A stretch of DNA of 64,000 bases, taken from NCBI RefSeq assembly GCF_004307995.1, contig NZ_SIRE01000003.1:372001-436000 (forward strand), given 5' to 3'. How positions within the stretch are numbered: the first letter of the stretch is position 1; the number at the start of each line of letters is the position of its first letter. Positions 9,043 through 17,719 of the stretch are shown here, in pieces. Below the pieces are notes generated by a model, which was not told where the DNA came from, made no database searches, and was given only the letters and a program-made list of their open reading frames with translations. Source of the DNA: Paenibacillus thalictri. Lineage in GTDB: Bacteria > Bacillota > Bacilli > Paenibacillales > NBRC-103111. The position numbers were made by a program, and so were the translations under genes.

Positions 9043-10554
9043 ATGAACATCATGAACGAGCCTGAAGAAAACAAGCAGCCGCTAAGTTCGAAGCTTGCTT
9101 TCAACTTAAGCAGGATTCAAGAAGAAACCGGGAATAGCTGGGATATTAAAACCCGCGAAATTGAAATTTTTGCGGAATCCGGTGTGATATTTAAGGGAGC
9201 GATCGTCTATGTGGAGGGGCTCGTCAATCTGCATGACATGCTTCATTCGCTGCTGAGCAGCGACAGCAGTTTGCGGGTTCCGGACGTTGCCCATCCCGAG
9301 GAATTGCTGGCCCACCTCAGAAAAAGCATCATTGCCGAAGGCGCCATCGCTAGCGTAGATACATTCGAGAGCCTGTATGAAGCTTTATTTACAGGGTGCA
9401 GCATGATGCTGCTGGAAGGCTGCGCTTACGCTCTTTCCGTTGGAACCAAAGATCAGAAGGCGCGTCCGATCGAAGAACCAAATGTGCAGTCGGTCGTGCG
9501 TGGTCCGCGGGAAGGTTTTACGGAAGTGATCAGTTGGAACATCGCCATGGTGCGCCGTAAAATCAAATCCCGTCATCTGCGTGTGGAGCCGTATAAAATC
9601 GGCAAAGCGACGCAAACGGATATAGCTCTTCTATATATGGATAACATCGTAACGGATGGGATCTTGGATAAACTGCGGGAAAGAATGTCTGCGATCGATG
9701 TGGACGGCATCTTGGAAAGCAACTATATCGAAGAGTATATCCAAGATAAGCAGCCGACGCCGTTTCCAACGGTATTTAATACGGAGCGTCCCGACGTGGT
9801 AACTGCAGGCATGCTGGAGGGCAGAGTGGCCATTCTCGTTGACGGCACCCCGTTTGCTCTGCTTGTTCCGGCTTTGTTCACGCAGTTTTTTCAATCCAGC
9901 GAAGATTATTACCAGCGCGCCGATTTTGCGACATTAATCCGGCTGCTGCGGTTTTTTTCATTTTTCCTAGCGCTGCTGACGCCTTCCGTTTACATAGCGG
10001 TTTCGACATTCCATCAAGAAATGCTGCCGACCACCTTGCTGTACAATTTGGCAAGCCAGCGGGAGGCCACGCCGTTTCCGACTTTTGTAGAGGCGCTGTT
10101 GATGGAAATCACATTCGAAATTTTGCGTGAGGCCAGCGTCAGGATGCCGAAAACGGTCGGTCAATCGATCTCGATCGTGGGTACACTGGTCATCGGCCAA
10201 TCGGCGGTTGAAGCGGGACTTGTCAGTGCGGCCATGGTCATCGTTGTATCCATCACGGCGATATCCAATTTTGTGCTGCCGGCCTTTAATATGGGGATCG
10301 CAGCGCGGATCGTCCGTTTTCTGCTGATGCTGCTGGCGGCTACATTTGGCTTGTACGGCATTTTTATCGGAATGATCCTCATTGTACTCCATCTGTGCAG
10401 CCTGACTTCCATCGGATTTCCATACATGGGGAGCCTCGCTCCTTTTAAATTGAAGGATCAGAAAGATACGTTCATGCGGGCCCCGATTCCCAGGATGATC
10501 ACCAGACCGAAGAGCTTTCTGCTGAAAAATCTGGTGCGCCAAAAAAAACGTTGA
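9043..10554 (+). CDS. Spore germination protein, GerA family (A subunit)
   Basis: A 503-residue germinant-receptor A subunit. Start 9043 has AGAGGTG seven bases upstream; a GTG 27 bases earlier lacks a site. The N-terminal soluble domain of about 280 residues contains family landmarks such as VRGPREGFTEVISWN (near 155) and VEPYKIGKATQTDIALLYMD. It is followed by a membrane region of several helices (about 300-470) containing PTLLYNLASQREATPFP-like and RMPKTVGQSISIVGTLVIGQ segments. GerA, GerB and GerC-type subunits form a complex in the inner membrane of the spore, where nutrients trigger ion release. The amino acid or sugar sensed cannot be deduced. First of four tightly packed genes; expression in the forespore is expected. 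Confidence 0.93.
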   Translation: MNIMNEPEENKQPLSSKLAFNLSRIQEETGNSWDIKTREIEIFAESGVIFKGAIVYVEGLVNLHDMLHSLLSSDSSLRVPDVAHPEELLAHLRKSIIAEGAIASVDTFESLYEALFTGCSMMLLEGCAYALSVGTKDQKARPIEEPNVQSVVRGPREGFTEVISWNIAMVRRKIKSRHLRVEPYKIGKATQTDIALLYMDNIVTDGILDKLRERMSAIDVDGILESNYIEEYIQDKQPTPFPTVFNTERPDVVTAGMLEGRVAILVDGTPFALLVPALFTQFFQSSEDYYQRADFATLIRLLRFFSFFLALLTPSVYIAVSTFHQEMLPTTLLYNLASQREATPFPTFVEALLMEITFEILREASVRMPKTVGQSISIVGTLVIGQSAVEAGLVSAAMVIVVSITAISNFVLPAFNMGIAARIVRFLLMLLAATFGLYGIFIGMILIVLHLCSLTSIGFPYMGSLAPFKLKDQKDTFMRAPIPRMITRPKSFLLKNLVRQKKR

Positions 10555-10570
10555 TGAAAGGAGCGATGGT

Positions 10571-11782
10571 ATGGGACGGGTTTGGGCATTTGCGCTGCTG
10601 TTTGTGCTGCTTGCCTTGCCGCTGACCGGCTGCTGGAGCCGGCATGAACTGAATGATTTGAGCATCGTGGTTGGCCTGGGCATCGACAAGTTTAATGACA
10701 AATACAAAGTGACGTCGCAAATCGTCAATCCGGCCAAAGTAGCGTCGAAACGGGACGGGGGGCAAAATCTTTCCAGCCCGGTCGTCACCTATGAGGAGGA
10801 AGGGGCTACCGTGCCCGAGGCACTGGCCCGGATGACCGTCAAGGCGCCGCGGCGCATGTATTTCGCCCATCTGCGGATGCTGGTTATCGGCGAGGAACTG
10901 GCCAGAGAGGGAGTCGGCAAGCCGCTTGATTTTATTTCCAGAAACCGTGATATGCGGACGGATTTTTTTATCGTTGTGGCCAGACATTCAAGCGCGTCGC
11001 AAATCTTAAAAATGAACAGCGCCATCGACCCGATTCCCTCCAATAACTTGTACACAAAACTCGAGACGTCCGACAAATTATGGGCGGCTACAGGGAAAAT
11101 TACACTGGACAAAATGATCGAGGAGCTGTTTAAGGAAGGCAAAAACCCTGTGCTGACAGGCATCGAAATTCTCGGAGACCCAAATCAGGGCAAGAAGCAG
11201 GCTAACGGTCAAAATGTAGAACCCCGGGTTCTGCTGCAATATTCCGGCATGGCGATCTTTAACGTGGACCGGATGGTGGACTGGCTGGACGAAAACGATG
11301 CCAAAACGTTTAATTATTTGCAAAATTCCGTGAAGGAAACAACGGCGTTTGTTCCGTGTCCCCAAAAAAAACCGGGCAACATGACCGCGCAAATTGTCAG
11401 GTCCCGCAACCGAATCGAAACGAAAATAAGTAATGACGGACAACCTGAGATTGATGTGTATCAAAACACGCAGATGGATATAAGCGACATTGAATGCGAT
11501 GTCGACGTGTTGGATCCCAAAATTCAGGAGGAGCTGACGGAGGCAGTCAATCAGAAAATCATTAGAGTACTGTCCGCTTCTGTTCGAAAATCCCAGACAA
11601 CCCTCGAATTGGATTATTTTGGATTCGGCGATGTAGTCCACCGGCAAAACCCGAAATACTGGCGTAAAATTAAAAATTGGAACAACGTATATAAAAATAT
11701 GGAAATACGCATTCACTCTCATGTCGATCTGCGAAGAATCGGCACGACCTTGCAGCCAATAGAACACGCGAAGGTGGAATAA
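10571..11782 (+). CDS. Spore germination lipoprotein, Ger(x)C family (C subunit)
   Basis: A 403-residue lipoprotein with lipobox LPLTGC (Cys21) followed by WSRHELNDLSIVVGLGIDK, the hallmark opening of GerAC-type proteins. AAAGGAG precedes the ATG and the gene starts 16 bp after the A-subunit stop. The C-terminal half contains the conserved domain around IIRVLSASVRKSQTTLELDYFGFGDVVHR. It is anchored to the outer face of the inner spore membrane by diacylglycerylation and is needed for germinant receptor function. Confidence 0.93.
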   Translation: MGRVWAFALLFVLLALPLTGCWSRHELNDLSIVVGLGIDKFNDKYKVTSQIVNPAKVASKRDGGQNLSSPVVTYEEEGATVPEALARMTVKAPRRMYFAHLRMLVIGEELAREGVGKPLDFISRNRDMRTDFFIVVARHSSASQILKMNSAIDPIPSNNLYTKLETSDKLWAATGKITLDKMIEELFKEGKNPVLTGIEILGDPNQGKKQANGQNVEPRVLLQYSGMAIFNVDRMVDWLDENDAKTFNYLQNSVKETTAFVPCPQKKPGNMTAQIVRSRNRIETKISNDGQPEIDVYQNTQMDISDIECDVDVLDPKIQEELTEAVNQKIIRVLSASVRKSQTTLELDYFGFGDVVHRQNPKYWRKIKNWNNVYKNMEIRIHSHVDLRRIGTTLQPIEHAKVE

Positions 11783-11785
11783 ATT

Positions 11786-12019
11786 ATGCTGATGTGGATC
11801 GGTATCGCTGCGGTGATCGTTCGCGCCGGGCTTAAGGATATTCCCGCATTATGGGGGCAGCGCAGCTATAAGGAGCTGATCATGCTTACAATGCTTATCG
11901 TTGTCATTGCTTCGGTATGCGGCGTGCAGATGGCCCATGTGAAGCTGCCCAATCCGCTGAAAGGAATCGAGACGATTCTAAAGCCTTATGTGCAAACGAT
12001 TGAATCCCTGCTGACTTGA
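11786..12019 (+). CDS. Small two-helix membrane protein of the germinant receptor operon (D subunit type)
   Basis: A 77-residue protein with two predicted membrane segments (about residues 2-14 and 29-49) separated by a polar turn with GLKDIPALWGQRSYKEL. It starts three bases after the C-subunit stop with AAGGTGG as ribosome site and is followed 13 bp later by the B subunit. Small two-helix D proteins encoded within or beside gerA-type operons are known in Bacillales and modulate receptor activity. Assignment here rests on position, size and topology. Confidence 0.75.
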   Translation: MLMWIGIAAVIVRAGLKDIPALWGQRSYKELIMLTMLIVVIASVCGVQMAHVKLPNPLKGIETILKPYVQTIESLLT

Positions 12020-12032
12020 AAGGAAGCATCTT

Positions 12033-13124
12033 ATGGAAAACGGCGGTAAAATCAACAGCCACACCTTTACGATACTTGTCGCTTTTTTTATGATCGGCAC
12101 GTCGATACTGATTACTCCCGCCGGTTTGGCCGTGGATGCCCGGCAGGACGCATGGCTTGCATGTTTGACGGGTTTGCTGGTCAATCTGCTGCTTGTGCTG
12201 TTGTACGCTGCGTTGGGAAAGCGGTTCGGCGAGTTATCCGTCATAGGTTTTTGCGAAAGGGCATTCGGCAAGTGGCTGGGCAAAGCGGCAGGGCTGGTTC
12301 TGACGCTGTTTTATTATTTGCTGGCTTCGTTGATGGTCGGGGATTTGGGCTTTTTTCTGACGTCCCAGATTGTGCCGGAAACGCCGATTGAGATGCTGCA
12401 AATTTTATTTGTCCTCACCATTTCCGCCGCCGTGTATTATGGGGTAAAAATATACGGAAGGGCGGCCGAAATTTTCTTCCCTATCATGCTTGTATTATTT
12501 CTGCTGCTGATTGTGCCGCTGCTGCATAGATTCCATTTCAACAATGTCATGCCTCTCATGGAAAACGGAATCAAACCGGTGTTAAAGGGCGCTTATTCAT
12601 TTTTCGGCCTTCAGGAGATGGGGGTGCTGCTTATGCTTTATCCGTTTGTCGGGGAAGGCAAGGGACGCGCTATGATCGTAGGGACGGTGATTGGAGGCAT
12701 CGTTTTGGCGATCACGACGTTTAGCAGTATCGCGGTGCTGGGAGCATCGCTTACGGCGAATCAGTTATTTCCGGCGTATACGCTTGCGAAAAATATTAAT
12801 ATTGGGAATTTTATACAGAGGCTGGAAGGCAATATGATGCTGATCTGGGTGCTGACGATATTTATGAAGGTGGTCATCACTTTTCACGCTTCCCTCCTTG
12901 GCATGGTGCAGGTGTTTAATTTAAAAAGCGAGAAGCCGTACGTTGCGCCGCTTGCCCTGGGCATGGTTTCGCTGTCGCTGATCTGTTACCCGGATACGCT
13001 GTTTTCGACCCGTTTTCTCGCCCGCAATTGGACCGCGCTTGCTTCGTTTTTTATGATCTTTTTGCCGCTTCTGCTGCTGGCCGTTTCCGTCCTAAGACAC
13101 AAATTAGCCGTGAAGAAACAGTAA
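12033..13124 (+). CDS. Spore germination permease, GerB family (B subunit)
   Basis: A 363-residue integral membrane protein with about ten helices, belonging to the endospore germination permease branch of the APC superfamily. AAGGAAG precedes the start. The first helices carry ILVAFFMIGTSILITPAG, and HTFTILV...DAWLACL is typical of the family. The B subunit is thought to hold the germinant binding site, with the A and C subunits completing the receptor. It is the last gene of the operon; no clear terminator was found in the 95 bp before the next gene, which has its own promoter. Confidence 0.93.
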   Translation: MENGGKINSHTFTILVAFFMIGTSILITPAGLAVDARQDAWLACLTGLLVNLLLVLLYAALGKRFGELSVIGFCERAFGKWLGKAAGLVLTLFYYLLASLMVGDLGFFLTSQIVPETPIEMLQILFVLTISAAVYYGVKIYGRAAEIFFPIMLVLFLLLIVPLLHRFHFNNVMPLMENGIKPVLKGAYSFFGLQEMGVLLMLYPFVGEGKGRAMIVGTVIGGIVLAITTFSSIAVLGASLTANQLFPAYTLAKNINIGNFIQRLEGNMMLIWVLTIFMKVVITFHASLLGMVQVFNLKSEKPYVAPLALGMVSLSLICYPDTLFSTRFLARNWTALASFFMIFLPLLLLAVSVLRHKLAVKKQ

Positions 13125-13145
13125 CGAAAACTTAACAAAATTTTC

Positions 13146-13175
13146 TTGTCGCGCCTTAATCGGAGCCCTTATAAT
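13146..13175 (+). promoter_or_regulatory. Promoter of the DHH-family gene
   Basis: TTGTCG (13146-13151), 18-bp spacer, perfect TATAAT (13170-13175). The predicted transcript start is about 38 bp before the ATG at 13220, which has an AAGGAGG-like site. Confidence 0.65.
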
Positions 13176-13219
13176 AAACAAGAGTGATATAGTTCGTTAG
13201 AACTAAAAGGAGGGGCTCC

Positions 13220-14134
13220 ATGCGGTTAGTAACACGTTCGGATCTTGACGGATTGGTATGCGCCATTCTGTTTAGAAAGCTCGGGATGATTGATCAGATG
13301 AAATTTGTTCATCCCAAAGATGTGCAGGACGGCCTGATTGAGGTTAGCGAAAACGATATTTTGGCCAATGTGCCGTTTGTTCCGGGGTGCGGCTTGTGGT
13401 TCGATCATCATTCCAGCGAGCTGGAACGAACCGGAGAGCAGGCGGAATTCAAAGGGGAAGTCCGCGTCGCGCCGAGCGCTGCGCGTGTCGTTTACGATTA
13501 TTACGGCGGCAAGGAAACTTTCGGCGACATCGACGATATGATGGCCGGCGTAGATAAAGCGGATTCGGCGCAGTTTTCCGCTGACGACATCCTGCAGCCG
13601 CAAGGCTGGGATTTGCTGTCTTTTATATGCGACGCGAGAACCGGGCTTGGACGGTTTCATGACTACCGGATCAGCAACTACCAGCTGATGGAAGCGCTCG
13701 TAGACCACTGTGCGACGATGGGCATTGACGAGGTGCTGCAGCATCCGGACGTGCAGGAACGGGTGAAGCGGTATTTTGAATTGGACAAAGACTACAAGCA
13801 GATGCTTCAGCAATATACGCGGGTTGACGGCAACGTCATCGTGACCGATTTGCGTGGCGTGGAGACCATTTTTCCGGGCAATCGGTTTATGGTGTACGCG
13901 CTGTATCCCGAGCAAAATATTTCGATCTGGATGATAGACGGGCGCGGCAAGCAAAATTGCGTATTCGCATGCGGCTACAGCATCATCAATCGGAGCGCCA
14001 AAACCGATATCGGGGCGTTGATGCTGGCAAACGGCGGCGGCGGGCATAAAGCGGCCGGCACTTGCCAGGTGCCGTACGATCAAGCGGATACGGTGCTTGC
14101 ACAGTTCGTCGAAACGATGAAACAAAACGGATAA
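13220..14134 (+). CDS. DHH-family phosphoesterase
   Basis: A 304-residue protein with DHH-superfamily motifs: RSDLDGLVCA (motif I, residues 6-15), DHHSSE (motif III, near 71-76) and a C-terminal DHHA1-like glycine-rich segment ending GGGGHKAAGTCQVP. These enzymes use two metal ions to hydrolyse phosphodiester or phosphoanhydride bonds; substrates in the superfamily include polyphosphate, cyclic dinucleotides, nanoRNA and pyrophosphate. The central region, rich in aspartate (GDIDDMMAGVDKADSAQF), supplies further metal ligands. There is no transmembrane or nuclease-tail domain. I cannot say which phosphate compound is the substrate. It stands alone with its own promoter and terminator. Confidence 0.8.
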   Translation: MRLVTRSDLDGLVCAILFRKLGMIDQMKFVHPKDVQDGLIEVSENDILANVPFVPGCGLWFDHHSSELERTGEQAEFKGEVRVAPSAARVVYDYYGGKETFGDIDDMMAGVDKADSAQFSADDILQPQGWDLLSFICDARTGLGRFHDYRISNYQLMEALVDHCATMGIDEVLQHPDVQERVKRYFELDKDYKQMLQQYTRVDGNVIVTDLRGVETIFPGNRFMVYALYPEQNISIWMIDGRGKQNCVFACGYSIINRSAKTDIGALMLANGGGGHKAAGTCQVPYDQADTVLAQFVETMKQNG

Positions 14135-14143
14135 ATCGATTAG

Positions 14144-14187
14144 GACCGTTAAGGAGGACGTAAGCATTCAGTCTTAACGGTCTTTGA
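14144..14187 (+). terminator. Intrinsic terminator after the DHH gene
   Basis: GACCGTTAAG (14144-14153) pairs perfectly with CTTAACGGTC (14173-14182), followed by TTT GATTT. Confidence 0.7.
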
Positions 14188-14221
14188 TTTCTGTGACGGC
14201 CTGTGGATAGGCCCAAGGTCC

Positions 14222-14258
14222 GAAGCTTCATGAGCTTTAAGCTGAAGCTTCTTTTTTT
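14222..14258 (+). terminator. Second intrinsic terminator
   Basis: GAAGCTTCA (14222-14230) and TGAAGCTTC (14243-14251) form a stem followed by seven T's. Together with the previous hairpin it isolates the XRE-cupin gene downstream. Confidence 0.8.
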
Positions 14259-14273
14259 GTGCCGCCATCAGGC

Positions 14274-14302
14274 TTGACGCTTCCATTAAGTGTAGTTATG
14301 AT
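14274..14302 (+). promoter_or_regulatory. Promoter of the XRE-cupin regulator
   Basis: TTGACG (14274-14279), 17-bp spacer, TATGAT (14297-14302), 39 bp before the start codon at 14342. Confidence 0.7.
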
Positions 14303-14341
14303 AAACTTATTTGAATAATATGAAAATAGGAGATTCCCATC

Positions 14342-14899
14342 ATGGATCTAGGAAACAAAATCAAAAAGCTGCGCAAGGAGCAAAACCGTAATTTAGCCGA
14401 GATTGCGGATATTTGCGGTTTCTCCAAAAGTTTGCTGTCCAAAATCGAAAACGGCAAGACGATGCCGCCGATCTCCACATTGGTAAAAATCGCCGACGCT
14501 TTAGGGACCAAAGTGTCGATTTTGCTGGATGACCAGCAGCAGTCCGGCACCATCCATACAACCAGACAGACAAGCGAATCCAAGCTGGTCAAAACAGAAA
14601 AGGGCTACTCTTTCTTTGCATTTGCCGTCGAACGCGCGGAGAAGCTGATGCAGCCGTTCCTGTTTGTTTCACGCAAAGAGGAAAGCGACAACAGACATAC
14701 GTTCAGCCATAACGGAGAAGAATTTATTTTTATTTTGGAAGGCCAGATGAAATATAAGGTCGGCAATGTTGAATATACGCTTGGGCCGGGCGACAGTCTT
14801 TACTTCGACTCGATCGAGAAGCATATGCTGTCTCCGATTACTGACGAAATCAAGTATGTGGCCGTGTTCACCCAATCCAAGCAGGAGCCGGCCAAATAA
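14342..14899 (+). CDS. XRE-family regulator with C-terminal cupin domain
   Basis: A 185-residue protein made of a lambda-repressor-type helix-turn-helix (residues 5-60: IKKLRKEQNRNLAEIADICG, then FSKSLLSKIENGKTMPP) joined to a small cupin barrel (residues 110-180: HNGEEFIFILEGQMKYKVG, GPGDSLYFDS, KHMLSP). This two-domain design senses small molecules in the cupin fold and usually controls neighbouring catabolic or transport genes. TAGGAG precedes the ATG. It lies 350 bp ahead of the GH172/ABC operon, in the same direction but with its own promoter, and is a candidate regulator of that operon. The ligand is unknown. Confidence 0.88.
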   Translation: MDLGNKIKKLRKEQNRNLAEIADICGFSKSLLSKIENGKTMPPISTLVKIADALGTKVSILLDDQQQSGTIHTTRQTSESKLVKTEKGYSFFAFAVERAEKLMQPFLFVSRKEESDNRHTFSHNGEEFIFILEGQMKYKVGNVEYTLGPGDSLYFDSIEKHMLSPITDEIKYVAVFTQSKQEPAK

Positions 14900-15131
14900 A
14901 AGGCAAGCAGTTTACCGTTGAAGCCTGCGTCAAGCGGTCGTGCACCCGATGGAGCCCGTGTACGACTGCGTAACCGGTTATGCCATTCCCATCTAACCAT
15001 CTAGACCCATTCGTTTTCTCACGTTTTCTTCGATTTTATCCTCCGAACGTTATTCCAATTATCTTGCAAATCTCATCCAATCCCGATCCAACTCGCGTTA
15101 TTGGCGATAAAAAAAGTATGTTTTTTGTGAA

Positions 15132-15169
15132 AGAAAGCGATTGCATTAACGGGCAAGTTGCTATATAAT
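15132..15169 (+). promoter_or_regulatory. Promoter of the GH172/ABC operon with overlapping cre-like box
   Basis: TTGCAT (15141-15146), 17-bp spacer, TATAAT (15164-15169). The sequence AGAAAGCGATTGCA (15132-15145) matches the catabolite-responsive consensus TGAAAGCGNTNNCA at every fixed base but the first, and it covers the -35. This points to CcpA or another LacI-family repressor controlling the operon. The 347 bp between 14900 and 15246 hold nothing else that I could recognise. Confidence 0.65.
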
Positions 15170-15246
15170 TTCATTAAACTTGGTTGAATATAATTATACA
15201 TAATTTATTATTTATTAATTACGTTTCATTTAAGGAGGAGATGTGT

Positions 15247-16311
15247 ATGTATCCTGGGTTAGGCCGCTTGTCTTTATTGTCCGACGCCCAAACCCGCTCA
15301 ATCAGCCCTGAGAACTTTACCGGGGAAAAAGGAAAAGGAGGTATGGCGAGCGAAGGAACAGGCGCCGCATGCGCCCGCGATTTGGGGGTAGGCTGGAAAG
15401 TTTCGCCTTCGGTAAATATCCCGGCGAAATCGACGTTTACGCTTGCGGATATTTCCGCATCGGGGGTGATTCAGCATTTCTGGATCACTTGTTTCCCAGA
15501 CCGCTGGAGAATGCTGATTTTGCGCATGTATTGGGATGAGGAGCAGCTTCCTTCCGTCGAAGTGCCGCTAGGCGACTTTTTCTGCAACGGCTGGTGCGAG
15601 CGGAGCAATGTCAACTCGCTGCCGATTGCCGTCAATCCGGCCGGAGGGATGAACAGCTATTGGGAGATGCCGTTTCGCAAGGCGGCCAAAATAACGCTGG
15701 AGAACATCTCGGAGCAAGAAGCTACCGTGTATTATCAAGTCAACTATGCCTTGACGGAAATCGATGACAAAGCGGCTTATTTTCATGCCCAGTGGCGGCG
15801 CAGCAACCCGCTGCCGTACAAAGAAGTGCACACCATTCTGGACGGGGTACAAGGAAAAGGCCATTATGTCGGCACCTACATGGCATGGCAGGTCAACAAT
15901 ACGGGCTGGTTTGGGGAAGGCGAAATCAAGTTCTATATGGATGGCGATGTCGACTACCCGACCATTTGCGGTACGGGAACGGAGGATTATTTCGGCGGGG
16001 CATGGAACTGGGAACAACCGCAAGGCCAATACGGCACCTACTCGACCGCATTTCTCGGCATGCACCAGGTGATTAAACCCGACGGATTATACAGAAGCCA
16101 GCAAAGGTTCGGCATGTACCGGTGGCATGTGATGGATCCGATCCGGTTCGAGCAAGAGCTGAAAGTAACGATTCAAGCATTGGGCTGGCGTTCGGGAAGA
16201 AGGTATCTGCCATTGCAGGACGATATTGCTTCCGTCGCGTATTGGTATCAGGCGGAACCTCATTCCGTTTATCCAAGGCTCCCGGATAAGGACGGTCTGG
16301 AAGTCATTTAA
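15247..16311 (+). CDS. DUF2961 / glycoside hydrolase family 172-like protein
   Basis: A 354-residue protein with the features of DUF2961, now classed as GH172. These include the tryptophan-rich beta-jelly-roll start, SGVIQHFWITCFPDRWRMLI (about residues 77-96), and the strongly conserved GTGTEDYFGGAWNWEQPQG near residue 240, whose glutamate belongs to the active site region. Characterised GH172 enzymes act on alpha-D-fructofuranosides (difructose dianhydride) and D-arabinofuranosides, usually as oligomers. ATG 15247 follows AAGGAGGAG at the right distance; earlier starts are poorly placed. No signal peptide is visible, so it should act on imported oligosaccharide. First gene of an eight-gene operon with an ABC sugar importer. 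Confidence 0.87.
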   Translation: MYPGLGRLSLLSDAQTRSISPENFTGEKGKGGMASEGTGAACARDLGVGWKVSPSVNIPAKSTFTLADISASGVIQHFWITCFPDRWRMLILRMYWDEEQLPSVEVPLGDFFCNGWCERSNVNSLPIAVNPAGGMNSYWEMPFRKAAKITLENISEQEATVYYQVNYALTEIDDKAAYFHAQWRRSNPLPYKEVHTILDGVQGKGHYVGTYMAWQVNNTGWFGEGEIKFYMDGDVDYPTICGTGTEDYFGGAWNWEQPQGQYGTYSTAFLGMHQVIKPDGLYRSQQRFGMYRWHVMDPIRFEQELKVTIQALGWRSGRRYLPLQDDIASVAYWYQAEPHSVYPRLPDKDGLEVI

Positions 16312-16361
16312 TTAAACGCATAAGGACATACAAACAATTTGTATATGAAGGGGTGTTTTCA

Positions 16362-17681
16362 TTGAAAAGCATTTCGTATCTATTGTTAACGTCCGTAATC
16401 GTCACGGCGGCGGCCGGCTGCAGCGCTGCGGCGCCGGGAGCCGTCAAACCTGCAGATACGGCTGCGCCCAAAACGTCAGGGACGGGCGCGCCGCCCGCGA
16501 GCGGGCCCGTTACCTTGAGGGTAGGGGGCATCGAGTACCCTTACACGAAAGCCGTCAATGAAGCGTTTGAGAAGAAGTATTCGAATATCAAGGTCGAATG
16601 GAATCCCGGGAACAACGATTTCGAGGACGGATCCATTCAAGCGTTGCTGCGTTCCGGCAGCGGGCCGGATGTGATGGTGGTCAGCTCGGGCCCGGGGCGT
16701 GTCGGCTTGCTTTCAAATGCGGGTCTGATTTTGCCGATTGAAGATGCGATGAAAAAATATAACATCGAAAGCCGTTATCAGAAGTGGGTTATCGATCAGA
16801 CAAGGGTACAAGGAAACGGCAAGGTATATGAGCTGGTCGAAGGCGTCGATGTATTTTCCGTCTACTACAATAAAGAGATGTTTCAAAAGTACGGATTGAA
16901 ACCGCCTTCAACGTGGGAGGAATTTCTCGACAATTGCGCCAAGCTGAAAAACGCCAATATTTTGCCGATTGCGGCCGGCTTCCGCAAAGGCATCGGCGGC
17001 GGCTGGATGCTCGGCAATCTGGTGGAAGCCGCAGCGGGAAAAGACCGGATGACGGACGTCATATTTGGCAAAGGCCCATTCGACCAGAAGGAAATCGTGC
17101 TCGGCGGGGAAATGCTGAAGCAGCTGCTTGACGCCGGATATGTCAATGGCAAGGACGCCAGCGCGATCGATCAAGCGCAAGCCCAAGCGGCGTTTCTGTC
17201 CGGGCAAGCGGCGATGACGATATCGTCGCAGGGCTTTATCGCTTCGGAACGGAAAAAAGGCAACGATGTCAACAAATTCGACACGTTCCTGCTGCCGTCG
17301 CGCGAAGCGGGACGTCCCGCACGGCCGAGCGCCGGGCTTGCCCACAGCTGGATCGTAAATGCCACAACGAAAAATATCGATGCCGCGGAAAAATGGCTGG
17401 ATTGGGTGTCCAGCGAGGAGTATTTAAAGGTTGTTGCGGCCAATGCGGGAAGCCTCGTGCCCGTCGTTGAAGCGACAAGCAAAGTGAAAAACGATCCCGC
17501 GATTGAAAAAGCGTCGGAGATGCTGAAAAACGGAGCGGGTTACAACCCCAGCGTATACCTGCCTGCCAAAGCCAAAGATGCTTGGTATGCAGCGGTGGAC
17601 AGCATTACGGCAGGCGGCTCGCCGGCAGAAGCGTTTAAAGCGATTGAAGCGGAGATGGCGAAGGCGAAACAAACGAAGTAA
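16362..17681 (+). CDS. ABC sugar transporter substrate-binding lipoprotein
   Basis: A 439-residue family-1 extracellular solute-binding protein. The likely start is the TTG at 16362, eight bases after AAGGGG; the GTG at 16353 overlaps that site. The signal ends in a lipobox around AAAGC, followed by an Ala/Pro/Thr-rich linker (about residues 20-50) that tethers the binding domain to the membrane. The mature domain contains KAVNEAFEKKYSNIKVEW, GSGPDVMVVSSG and VEGVDVFSVYYNKEMFQKYG, all typical of maltose/oligosaccharide-binding proteins. The two permease genes follow immediately. No ATPase gene is present, so a shared MsmX-type ATPase encoded elsewhere probably energises the importer. Confidence 0.92.
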   Translation: MKSISYLLLTSVIVTAAAGCSAAAPGAVKPADTAAPKTSGTGAPPASGPVTLRVGGIEYPYTKAVNEAFEKKYSNIKVEWNPGNNDFEDGSIQALLRSGSGPDVMVVSSGPGRVGLLSNAGLILPIEDAMKKYNIESRYQKWVIDQTRVQGNGKVYELVEGVDVFSVYYNKEMFQKYGLKPPSTWEEFLDNCAKLKNANILPIAAGFRKGIGGGWMLGNLVEAAAGKDRMTDVIFGKGPFDQKEIVLGGEMLKQLLDAGYVNGKDASAIDQAQAQAAFLSGQAAMTISSQGFIASERKKGNDVNKFDTFLLPSREAGRPARPSAGLAHSWIVNATTKNIDAAEKWLDWVSSEEYLKVVAANAGSLVPVVEATSKVKNDPAIEKASEMLKNGAGYNPSVYLPAKAKDAWYAAVDSITAGGSPAEAFKAIEAEMAKAKQTK

Positions 17682-17719
17682 GCGGCTGAACGTCTTTGTG
17701 AAGGGAGGTGTGGCGTTTC

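Noticed and set aside
13226..14167. Long open frame on the minus strand opposite the DHH gene
   Set aside because: Shadow frame of a well-supported gene; no family features and no ribosome site.
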